Source of the DNA: Deltaproteobacteria bacterium
GTDB taxonomy: Bacteria > Desulfobacterota > Desulfobacteria > Desulfobacterales > UBA5852
Assembly (NCBI GenBank): GCA_020444045.1
Contig: JAHLLS010000007.1
Location: 124,001-188,000 of the forward strand
Direction: 5' to 3'
Length of the DNA: 64,000 bases
Shown here: piece by piece, positions 16,027-22,509 of the stretch
Position numbering within the stretch: the first letter of the stretch is position 1
How the letters are laid out: every line of letters begins with the position of its first letter
Notes under the pieces: generated by a model
What the model was told of the DNA's origin: nothing
The model's database searches: none
The model's input: only the letters and a program-made list of their open reading frames with translations
Position numbers and translations under genes: made by a program

Positions 16027-17011
16027 TTCGTTTTTTCTGCATCCTGTTTTCGAGCATGTTCACCGCCCGCACCAACGGGATCAAGACGGCCAAATAGATA
16101 AGGGCGGCGGCCACCAGGGGGGTCGGATTGGTTTCGCTGGTATACAGTTCCCGGGCCCGTTTCAACAATTCCGGTGCCGCCACAACCGATGCCACGGCGG
16201 TATCCTTCAACATCGCGACGAGGGTCCCCGTCAGCGGTGGAATCACCACCGGAATGGCCTGGGGCAGGACGATTTTGTAAATCGTTTTCCACCGCGACAG
16301 CCCCAGCGAGCGTGCCGCCTCGAGCTGCCCGGAATGGACGGACTCGATCCCCGCCCGGAAACATTCAGACGCATAGGCACCATAGCCCAGCGACAGTGCC
16401 AACACGGTCGATACAATCGAACCCAGCGATATTCCCATAAACGGCATGGCAAAAAAGAAAATCACCATCACCACGATCATCGGTATGGATCGAAAAACAT
16501 CCACGTAAATCTTTAAAAAGAAATTCATAGTGGGGCTGTTCAAAGTGCGCAGAACAGCGATCAGTAAACCGACTACGACACTGCCAACACCCGATATTAG
16601 CGCCAGGAAAAGAGTTACCCCCAGACCTTCCCAGAGGATCCACCAGTTACCTTCCAGTTTTTCCCAGTTGAAGAAAAAATCCGCCAACCGATGCCACTGG
16701 GCACCGGAATACCTGTGGAACAGCCAACACAGGACAGCAATCAACATCAGGGCAGCGCCCATTTTCAGGATTTCGGGTTTTCCCCTATCCGCCAGAATGT
16801 TGCCGCTGTATGCGAGGATTAACACGACAAAAAAACTGATACTGACATAAAACCAGACGGGAGGTGCCGTTTCTTTGTCGGGCAACAGGAAAAGCGCATA
16901 GGCGATCAGTACGGCCAACGATACGATAATAATGGAGGGTTTCCGGAACCAGGAAAGCCAGGCCGGGTGGGTACGCATGAATCTGTTTTGGGCATCAGTT
17001 GATACTGACAT
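16019..17011 (-). CDS. amino-acid ABC transporter permease
   Basis: A 330-residue membrane protein with several N-terminal helices (SIIIVSLAVLIAYALFLLP, WFYVSISFFVVLILAYSGNI and others) before the transport core. The core has LWEGLGVTLFLALISGVG and the EAA loop LEAARSLGLSRWKTIYKIVLPQA. The frame is open back to a TTG at 17074, but that region lies in the intercistronic hairpin, so the ATG at 17011 (MSVSTDAQ) was preferred; its ribosome site is weak. It pairs with the permease at 14.2-15.2 kb. Confidence 0.9.
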   Translation of the reverse strand: MSVSTDAQNRFMRTHPAWLSWFRKPSIIIVSLAVLIAYALFLLPDKETAPPVWFYVSISFFVVLILAYSGNILADRGKPEILKMGAALMLIAVLCWLFHRYSGAQWHRLADFFFNWEKLEGNWWILWEGLGVTLFLALISGVGSVVVGLLIAVLRTLNSPTMNFFLKIYVDVFRSIPMIVVMVIFFFAMPFMGISLGSIVSTVLALSLGYGAYASECFRAGIESVHSGQLEAARSLGLSRWKTIYKIVLPQAIPVVIPPLTGTLVAMLKDTAVASVVAAPELLKRARELYTSETNPTPLVAAALIYLAVLIPLVRAVNMLENRMQKKRNE

Positions 17012-17076
17012 GGGGTTCACGTTGGTCCGTAGGATTGAAAATATATTCGGAACACTTTTTCCGGAGCCACCCAAAG

Positions 17077-17116
17077 ATAGAGCACCCTGACAGGATCGAC
17101 TGCCAGGGTGCTCTAT
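17077..17116 (-). terminator. 13-bp perfect hairpin between binding-protein and permease genes
   Basis: ATAGAGCACCCTG at 17077-17089 is exactly complementary to 17104-17116, with a 14-nt loop. It begins 17 bases past the binding-protein stop. The minus-strand tail is TTTGGGT rather than a T-run, so leaky termination or protection of the upstream mRNA from 3' decay is more likely than full termination. Confidence 0.7.
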
Positions 17117-17132
17117 AGTGTTTCAGCGTTTG

Positions 17133-17963
17133 CTACATTGCTGGTTTTTCATTGGGATTGTAGGGTGCAACAATGTTGATAACGGAACTATCCTTGGGAG
17201 GCGCGGTACCGAACCATTTTTTATGAATCTCAAGAAGGGTGCCGTCTTTCTTCATCTCGTTCTGAATTTTGTTGAACTCGTCACGCAGCGGCGACCCCTT
17301 TTTGAAGGCCAAGGCCTGTCCGGCTTTAAAACCCGGGATATAGATTTTCATGACAAGGCCTGAATTCGGATGCTGTTTGATGTAGTAGAGGGCGATCGGA
17401 TCGTCGACCACAACGCCGTCAATGCGGCCGGCTTCGAGGTCGAGAGCGGCATCCACCCAATAATCGTAACTCTTTATCTTGTAAGGGCCATATTCGGCCT
17501 GGGCGTCATTCAGCCAGGCTTCGTTGGCGGAACCGGTGTCGGAGCCGAAGGCCTTGCCCTTCATCTGGCTCAAATCAGTGATGCCGTCTTTGCGTGTCAT
17601 CATCCCAATGCCCGAATCGTAGTAAGGATCGGCAAAATCCATCACTGCGGCACGCTCCGGTTTAATCCAAATGGAAGACATGGCGATATCCCATTGGCCG
17701 GATTGGACGCCGGTCAATACTGTGGAAAAAGGTGCTGATTTGTACTCAATTGTGTACCCGGCGCGTTTTGCGAATTCTTCCACCAGATCGGCTTCGAACC
17801 CGGTCATCTTGCCATCCTTTGCAAAAATCCAGGGCGGATTTTCGCTGTTTACGCCTACCGTAATGGTTTTGCCGGCGGCGGCGACCTCCGTTTGGCCATC
17901 GACGAAGACGCCAATGGTCCCGACAAGAAACAGTGCCAGTATAACAACCAGTCCTTTTTTCAT
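17133..17963 (-). CDS. amino-acid ABC transporter, periplasmic binding protein (family 3)
   Basis: A 276-residue secreted binding protein. The signal peptide is MKKGLVVILALFLVGTIGVF with cleavage probably near AAAG. The mature part begins TITVGVNSENPPWIFAKDGKMTGFEADLVEEFAKR, with FSTVLTGVQSGQWDIAMSSIWIKPERAAVMDFADPYYDSG further on, as in lysine/arginine/ornithine- or glutamine-type proteins. GGAGGAAG before the ATG at 17963 decides the start over an upstream in-frame codon at 18020. First gene of the ABC operon; the promoter at 18.2 kb with the shared palindrome lies about 200 bases upstream. Confidence 0.93.
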   Translation of the reverse strand: MKKGLVVILALFLVGTIGVFVDGQTEVAAAGKTITVGVNSENPPWIFAKDGKMTGFEADLVEEFAKRAGYTIEYKSAPFSTVLTGVQSGQWDIAMSSIWIKPERAAVMDFADPYYDSGIGMMTRKDGITDLSQMKGKAFGSDTGSANEAWLNDAQAEYGPYKIKSYDYWVDAALDLEAGRIDGVVVDDPIALYYIKQHPNSGLVMKIYIPGFKAGQALAFKKGSPLRDEFNKIQNEMKKDGTLLEIHKKWFGTAPPKDSSVINIVAPYNPNEKPAM

Positions 17964-18164
17964 TTTGCCTTCCTCCGTTATGGGGTTGTAATGCCTCGAC
18001 CGTTGGTCTTCAGACGCCAAGCATGTGAACCAAGGCCATTTATGGGGTCCATCAGTTTTGCATCTATCCCGTCAATGATAACGTCCGTGAGGAAATAGTG
18101 CCGATTTGAATTCCGTGCCAAATGTGATCAGGTGGGAAAAAGCTGTCTCAACTCCGTTGGGGTT

Positions 18165-18228
18165 TTCGTAGTATGTCCCGTGAAGCTTTGTCAATCATTC
18201 TGAAAAAAGGTATTCCACAATATGGAAT
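18165..18228 (-). promoter_or_regulatory. promoter with 17-bp palindromic operator, site B (ABC transporter operon)
   Basis: A perfect 6+6 palindrome ATTCCA-CAATA-TGGAAT (18212-18228, centre 18220) precedes by 17 bases a TTGACA on the minus strand (18189-18194), with TACGAA 18 bases further (18165-18170). The palindrome-to-box distance is exactly that of site A. The rest of 17964-18311 holds only a roughly 200-base leader and no other gene that I can support. Confidence 0.65.
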
Positions 18229-18311
18229 TCTTGAAGAGCACGCCGTTGCTGTGGGTCCGCCGATTCGGAAGCCAGCCCGGGAAGCTTTCGTGGTATGGGT
18301 ATCACCATTTT

Positions 18312-18806
18312 TTATTCGGCATCGTCGATGAGGATAAACGGGTCCAGGTGAACGCCGGAAAGCTTGGATTCGATCACGTCGGACGGATACGAGAGAAGGT
18401 TCATAAAAGCCACCGATAAAGCTTTTTGGGCATCGGCATCATAGCCATCGGACGCGATCAGCCGGGTTTGCCTTTCCTTGAGTTCAAGATAAGCGGCCAA
18501 TGTCGTTTCGGTTTTGTAGTACAGAATGGAACACTTGTTTTGCGTAAACTCCGGTGATTGCAGCAAGGTAACCATCAGGGATTTTTCCAGATAGGAGGCG
18601 ATACCGAATCCTTTCACGATCTGATCAGAGTAAGGTGCGAGGGCCTCGTATTCCGCCGTCGACAAGGGCGGACTGATGGCCAGTTGCTTTACCCCACAGG
18701 CAACCATCTCGGCAAAACAGTTGATCATTCCCAGTTGGAATGAAAAAGGATCGATGCCTTTGTCTGTCGTTTTCACGGTCATCTTCGCCAATCCCTTCGA
18801 TGTCAT
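18312..18806 (-). CDS. hypothetical protein (164 residues)
   Basis: I do not recognise this protein. It is soluble, without signal peptide or membrane helix, and mixed alpha/beta in look, with GMINCFAEMVACGVKQLAISPPLS near residue 27, an internal ELKERQTRLIASDGYDADAQKALSVAFMNLLSYPSD stretch and an acidic C-terminus. Two starts are possible: ATG at 18806 or at 18782 (MTVKTTDKG); neither has a clear ribosome site. Its upstream region carries the same palindrome and TTGACA spacing as the dehydratase and ABC operons, so it probably belongs to the same amino-acid response. A small accessory or regulatory role is a guess. Confidence 0.6.
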   Translation of the reverse strand: MTSKGLAKMTVKTTDKGIDPFSFQLGMINCFAEMVACGVKQLAISPPLSTAEYEALAPYSDQIVKGFGIASYLEKSLMVTLLQSPEFTQNKCSILYYKTETTLAAYLELKERQTRLIASDGYDADAQKALSVAFMNLLSYPSDVIESKLSGVHLDPFILIDDAE

Positions 18807-18839
18807 ATGGTGATTAAGAGGACCCTGCTCTTCTCCATC

Positions 18840-18904
18840 TGCCTATTCTTTCGACAAGAAGGTTGTCAATTTGTTTGTAAAAATTGCTTTCCACAGTGTG
18901 GATG
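18840..18904 (-). promoter_or_regulatory. promoter with 17-bp palindromic operator, site C (hypothetical gene)
   Basis: TTTCCACAGTGTGGATG (18888-18904, centre 18896) precedes TTGACA on the minus strand (18864-18869) by 18 bases, and TAGGCA lies 18 bases further (18840-18845). The match to sites A and B is 11-13 of 17 positions and the spacing differs by one base. It lies about 60-100 bases before the 18806 start. Nothing else is supported in 18807-19101. Confidence 0.55.
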
Positions 18905-19101
18905 CTGCCTGATAAAAATGAAAAGTGCCGTTGGTTGTAAGGGTGATGGCATTCGCAAAAAATCTGTTGATTGGCGTGCTGAGGCAGCACGTGCCAAACA
19001 ACGCAAAAGACATTAAATTACTGTCAAACGCAACGTTGCCACCATACGAATAGCGGCCATGGGCGCAACAAATTTTGGGGCGGGAAAAATTTTATACCAA
19101 T

Positions 19102-19189
19102 TGGTGCCCGGGGCCGGAATTGAACCGGCACGGTGTATTACACCGAGGGATTTTAAGTCCCTTGCGTCTACCTATTCCGCCACCCGGGC
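19102..19189 (-). tRNA. tRNA-Leu (anticodon UAA)
   Basis: An 88-base gene including encoded CCA. The acceptor stem GCCCGGG (19183-19189) pairs with CCCGGGC; the anticodon loop CTTAAAA holds UAA (19153-19155) between AGGGA and TCCCT arms. A long variable arm and the GGTTCAATTCC T-loop mark a class II leucine tRNA. Stems are intact. Confidence 0.97.
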
Positions 19190-19209
19190 ATAGGGGACTT
19201 GCTCAGGTG

Positions 19210-19238
19210 CTTTTAACGGGTATCCCTTTGGGTGTCAA
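19210..19238 (-). promoter_or_regulatory. promoter of tRNA-Leu
   Basis: On the minus strand TTGACA (19233-19238), 17 bases, then TAAAAG (19210-19215) place the transcript start a few bases before the tRNA 5' end at 19189. The -35 is perfect and the spacing is ideal. Confidence 0.7.
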
Positions 19239-19349
19239 GAAATTCGGACCGTCGAAACCTACCCGGGTCCGCCCACAAGCCCCTTCCCCCGTGTCGGGTT
19301 GAAAAGCAAACCCGTAGGCATTCAAATGGCCGTGTTAATGGACAATGGC

Positions 19350-19997
19350 TCAAGTTTCAAAAGCGTGCATTACACCGTGGCATTTGCTGGCGGTGCTCAC
19401 AAGATATTTCCCGGGTTGGATTTGGACCGCTGACAGTATCGTTGTTAGCTGCTCGCCGCGATAGCCGCCCACCCCCGGCGCCAATTGAAAGCTCCGAACG
19501 ACCAGCGAGCGATAGCCTTCGGATTCTATCCGGGCGAGATGGTCGTAGAGACAGTAGGGTCGCGATTTGCCCGTTACCAGACATTTCTTTTTCGGTTCAT
19601 TACAATTTTCCGGGCAGATAAAGTCGGCATTGCTCATGTAGACCTGACCTTCCGGACCTTTGAACGTGTTCGGAAGCTGTGGGATCATCTTTTCCGGCAC
19701 AGCGCAGGGTTTGAAAAAACCGCGTTCCCGTAATCTGGCCGCCACCCACTCGTAAGCCAGGTGACGGGGCAGCGCCGGCACGATCCAGGGCGAAGACCCA
19801 TCCTCGTCAATCAAAGGGTTTTCCAGCAAAAATGCTATGCCGTCACCGCTGTACCAGTGAGCAGCCCCCAATCCTTCCGGCGGACGGGGATAGCGTGGTT
19901 CGACAATGGTGATGGCCGCGTCGGGAAAGCGCTTGCGCAGGCGGCGCAGGGCGCGCCGCCCGACCTTGCCAAATCCGATAATCCAGAATCGTTCCAT
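19350..19997 (-). CDS. hypothetical protein with N-terminal Rossmann-type fold and Cys cluster
   Basis: A 215-residue protein. It opens with FWIIGFGKVGRRALRRLRKRFP, a dinucleotide-binding glycine loop like TrkA-N domains, followed by an acidic strand end (ITIVEPRYP). A cysteine group CPENC-NEPKKKC about residues 130-142 and a further SRPYC could bind zinc or an iron-sulfur centre. I cannot name the family; a redox or nucleotide sensor is possible. The frame continues to an ATG at 20063, but AAGGA in front of 19997 supports the shorter start. It stands alone, divergent from maf across the mobile element at 20.1 kb. Confidence 0.6.
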   Translation of the reverse strand: MERFWIIGFGKVGRRALRRLRKRFPDAAITIVEPRYPRPPEGLGAAHWYSGDGIAFLLENPLIDEDGSSPWIVPALPRHLAYEWVAARLRERGFFKPCAVPEKMIPQLPNTFKGPEGQVYMSNADFICPENCNEPKKKCLVTGKSRPYCLYDHLARIESEGYRSLVVRSFQLAPGVGGYRGEQLTTILSAVQIQPGKYLVSTASKCHGVMHAFET

Positions 19998-20074
19998 GGT
20001 CATCCTTGACGTTCCACGGGCGCCCGAAACCGGGTCGATAAACGACGGCGACTTGTCAAGCATTCAGCCATCTG

Positions 20075-20267
20075 CTACCTAATGTCCGTCCACAAATGGT
20101 CTTTTTGGCCCTGATCGGCGTTCTTCTGCGGGTTTAGCGGCTACGGCGTACATTCATGTAAGCCTCACCCTAAGCCCTTGTGCGGCCTTGATCAGAACCA
20201 AAAATCCATATTTCTGAATCGGACACGCTTGGGCCTCATTGATTGATTGTGGATGGTCACTACCTAA
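20075..20267. mobile_element. 177-bp MITE-like element with terminal inverted repeats and target duplications
   Basis: An 8-bp direct repeat CTACCTAA occurs at 20075-20082 and 20260-20267. Directly inside it lie 13-bp inverted ends, TGTCCGTCCACAA (20083-20095) and TTGTGGATGGTCA (20247-20259), which agree at 11 of 13 positions. An inner imperfect inverted repeat around GATCAGAACCAAAAATCC faces the left arm. No coding capacity. The layout is that of a non-autonomous transposon with an 8-bp target duplication; the parent transposase is not in the window. It fills most of the 19998-20376 gap. Confidence 0.65.
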
Positions 20268-20376
20268 ATGGCGTATGTCAGTATGCCTTCGCACATGGCA
20301 CTTGATGCATCAATCAAGCATTGTGATCATTGATAGACAATGACACCCTGATTGACAACCTTAATAACGGACGAAC

Positions 20377-20982
20377 ATGACCAACGGCGTCACCAATGTT
20401 GAGCTGATCCTGGCATCCCAATCCCCGCGACGGGAATACCTCCTCGAGCAAGCGGGTTTGCGCTTTACGGTCATCCCCAGCCCGTTTGACGAATCGGCCG
20501 TTGCCCCTTGCGAACCAGCCCGTTATGTTCAGCGTCTGGCCGAAGGCAAGGCGGACGAAGTGGCCGCACGTTTTCCGAACGCCTGGGTCATCGGGGCCGA
20601 CACCATTGTTGCCGCCGAGGACCACCTGTTGGGCAAGCCGGCGTCAAGAGCCGCCGCCCGCCGCATGTTGGACCGTTTGTCCGGGAAAACCCACCAAGTC
20701 TATACCGGATACTGCATTTGTCGGCACCGGGACGACGCCAAATTCATCGGTGCCGTGCAAACCGACGTCACCTTCAAGAACCTCTCGGAAAACGAGATCG
20801 AATGGTATATACAGACAGGTGAGCCCTTCGACAAGGCCGGTGCCTACGCCATCCAGGGAATGGGCACCTTTCTGGTCCGCCGCATCAACGGATCCTATTC
20901 CAATGTGGTGGGACTGCCGGTTTGTGAAGTCGTCGAAATTCTGATCCGGGAGGGCATCATGGATTTGGGGACTGAACGGTGA
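20377..20982 (+). CDS. maf: Maf family nucleoside triphosphate pyrophosphatase
   Basis: A 201-residue house-cleaning pyrophosphatase that hydrolyses non-canonical or canonical NTPs (dTTP/UTP type in many relatives). Family signs are the N-terminal LILASQSPRREYLLEQAGL, VIGADTIVAAEDHLLGKP with the catalytic aspartate, LSGKTHQVYTGYC, and EPFDKAGAYAIQGMGTFLVRRINGSYSNVVGLPVCE. Length is normal. It lies on the plus strand ahead of yggS and queH but is separated from them by a hairpin and the second four-helix remnant, so it may be its own transcript. Confidence 0.95.
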   Translation: MTNGVTNVELILASQSPRREYLLEQAGLRFTVIPSPFDESAVAPCEPARYVQRLAEGKADEVAARFPNAWVIGADTIVAAEDHLLGKPASRAAARRMLDRLSGKTHQVYTGYCICRHRDDAKFIGAVQTDVTFKNLSENEIEWYIQTGEPFDKAGAYAIQGMGTFLVRRINGSYSNVVGLPVCEVVEILIREGIMDLGTER

Positions 20983-20998
20983 ACGGTTATAATATTAG

Positions 20999-21021
20999 GG
21001 CCATCTCTAAAAGAGTTGGCC
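20999..21021 (+). terminator. hairpin after maf
   Basis: GGCCA-T-CTCT, AAA loop, AGAG-T-TGGCC forms a 9-pair stem with one T-T mismatch 16 bases past the maf stop. There is no T-run behind it, so termination strength is uncertain. Confidence 0.45.
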
Positions 21022-21066
21022 TGAGCTTAAGGTCCAAGGGGGCGAGAATTCGAGGATTCAAGTGAA

Positions 21067-21200
21067 ATGCTAAAAAATTACAAAGAAATGCGTGTCTGGC
21101 AAAATCCTACGAATTTTGTTTGAAGATCTTCGGGATAACAACCAAAATAAGAAAGAAGGTTAAACGCGCTGATAAAATCATTAAAAAAACGAACCCTTGA
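21067..21200 (+). pseudogene. decayed four-helix-bundle protein gene (23S-IVP type), copy 2
   Basis: From ATG 21067 the frame reads MLKNYKEMRVWQ and then, after a one-base shift, continues SYEFCLKIFGITTKIRKK, the start of a four-helix-bundle (S23/IVP-like) protein. It then jumps to a short tail ending NP-stop at 21200, like the tail of copy 1. The unshifted frame stops after 18 codons. The 50 or so bases before the ATG resemble those before copy 1 (a TTAAGG...CCAAGGGGG...GGATTCAAGTGAA series). Only 134 bases are left. Confidence 0.65.
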
Positions 21201-21235
21201 ACCCTCAGAACAATACATTTTCGGGAAAATGCTAA

Positions 21236-21919
21236 ATGAAGGCAAAAATCGAAACCATTCACCGCCGCATCGAAAAGGCGGCCATCGCCGCAGGCCGGAA
21301 GCCAGCGGCTGTCCGCCTGGTGGCGGTCAGCAAAACCGTACCGGCTGACCGGGTGCGTGAAGCCATCCAGAACGGCATCACCCTTATGGGCGAAAACTAC
21401 ATCCAGGAGGCGCGGGAAAAAATCGAGGCCCTGCGGGAATTCCCGGTTGCCTGGCATTTCATCGGCCACCTGCAAAGCAATAAAGCCAAATACGCTGTGC
21501 GGCTTTTCGACCTGATCCACTCGGTGGATTCCATCAAGCTGGCCCGCGAACTGAACCGCCAGGCCTGCAAGATTGACAAAATTCAGGATATCCTGATCCA
21601 GGTCAACACCGGCAAGGAAGCGAGTAAATCCGGCGTATATGTGGACGACGCCCTGACCCTGGTGCGCGAGGCCGGCCAGATGAACAATATTGCGGTGAAA
21701 GGCCTGATGACGCTGCCGCCCTATTTCAATGCGCCGGATCGGGTACGCCCCTATTTTCAAGCGCTGCGGGCACTGCGGGATCGCATCGCCTCGGAATCCC
21801 TGCCCGGAATTGCCATGGATGAACTTTCCATGGGCATGACCGGGGATTTTGAAGCTGCCATCCAGGAAGGGGCTACCCTGGTGCGAATCGGCACCGCCCT
21901 GTTCGGAGAACGCTCATGA
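21236..21919 (+). CDS. yggS: YggS/PROSC family PLP-binding protein
   Basis: A 227-residue single-domain fold-type III PLP carrier involved in B6 and amino-acid balance rather than catalysis. The PLP lysine is in VRLVAVSKTVPADRV (about residue 35); GENYIQEAREK, WHFIGHLQSNK, LMTLPP and SMGMTGDFEAAIQEGATLVRIGTALFG are all as in the family. The end overlaps queH by 4 bases (ATGA), so the two are coupled. Confidence 0.95.
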   Translation: MKAKIETIHRRIEKAAIAAGRKPAAVRLVAVSKTVPADRVREAIQNGITLMGENYIQEAREKIEALREFPVAWHFIGHLQSNKAKYAVRLFDLIHSVDSIKLARELNRQACKIDKIQDILIQVNTGKEASKSGVYVDDALTLVREAGQMNNIAVKGLMTLPPYFNAPDRVRPYFQALRALRDRIASESLPGIAMDELSMGMTGDFEAAIQEGATLVRIGTALFGERS

Positions 21920-22467
21920 AAATATTGCTGCATACCTGCTGCGGCCCCTGCACCATCTATCCCCTGAAAGTCCTGCGCGATACCGGCGATGAGGTGATGG
22001 GGTTTTTCTACCGCCACAACATTCATCCTTACACGGAATGCCTGCGGCGCCAGGAAACGCTGGAACAGTTTGCCGCCGCCCAAAAGCTGCGCGTTATCAT
22101 CCAGGACGGGTATGACATGGAAGGCTTTATCCGCAATGTCGCCTTTCGGGAAAAAGAACGCTGCCGCTACTGCTATCATGATCGGCTACGGGCGGCGGCC
22201 CTGATTGCCCGCAAAGGCAAGTTCGATGCCTTCACCAGCACCCTTCTCTATAGCCGATTCCAAAAACACGACATGATTCAGGCCGTGGGAGAATCCATCG
22301 CCAAGGAAACCGGGGTGCCCTTCCTCTATAAGGATTTTCGGGACGGTTGGCGGGAAGGCATCGAAGTCTCCAAAGAACGGGGGATGTATCGCCAGCAATA
22401 CTGCGGGTGCATCTACAGCGAAAAAGACCGCTACTACCGTGACACACAAGCATCCACTGCCAAATAA
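21916..22467 (+). CDS. queH: epoxyqueuosine reductase QueH
   Basis: A 183-residue QueH (DUF208), the non-cobalamin enzyme that reduces epoxyqueuosine to queuosine at tRNA position 34. It has the conserved cysteine pairs: HTCCGPC near residue 7, CRYCYHDR about residue 84, and YRQQYCGCIYSEKDRY near the C-terminus. These cysteines hold an iron-sulfur cluster and an additional metal in studied relatives. Normal length. Translationally coupled to yggS and followed 42 bases later by the M48 peptidase. Confidence 0.95.
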   Translation: MKILLHTCCGPCTIYPLKVLRDTGDEVMGFFYRHNIHPYTECLRRQETLEQFAAAQKLRVIIQDGYDMEGFIRNVAFREKERCRYCYHDRLRAAALIARKGKFDAFTSTLLYSRFQKHDMIQAVGESIAKETGVPFLYKDFRDGWREGIEVSKERGMYRQQYCGCIYSEKDRYYRDTQASTAK

Positions 22468-22509
22468 AAGCCCCGACGACCGGATGCAGACCCGCATATG
22501 CCATAGACT

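Noticed and set aside
18807-19016. 69-codon plus-strand frame with a run of cysteines (CKNCFPQCGCC)
   Set aside because: The cysteine codons fall on the operator and spacer of promoter site C, and there is no ribosome site.
19075-19302. Plus-strand frame over tRNA-Leu
   Set aside because: It crosses the whole tRNA and its promoter; no support as a gene.
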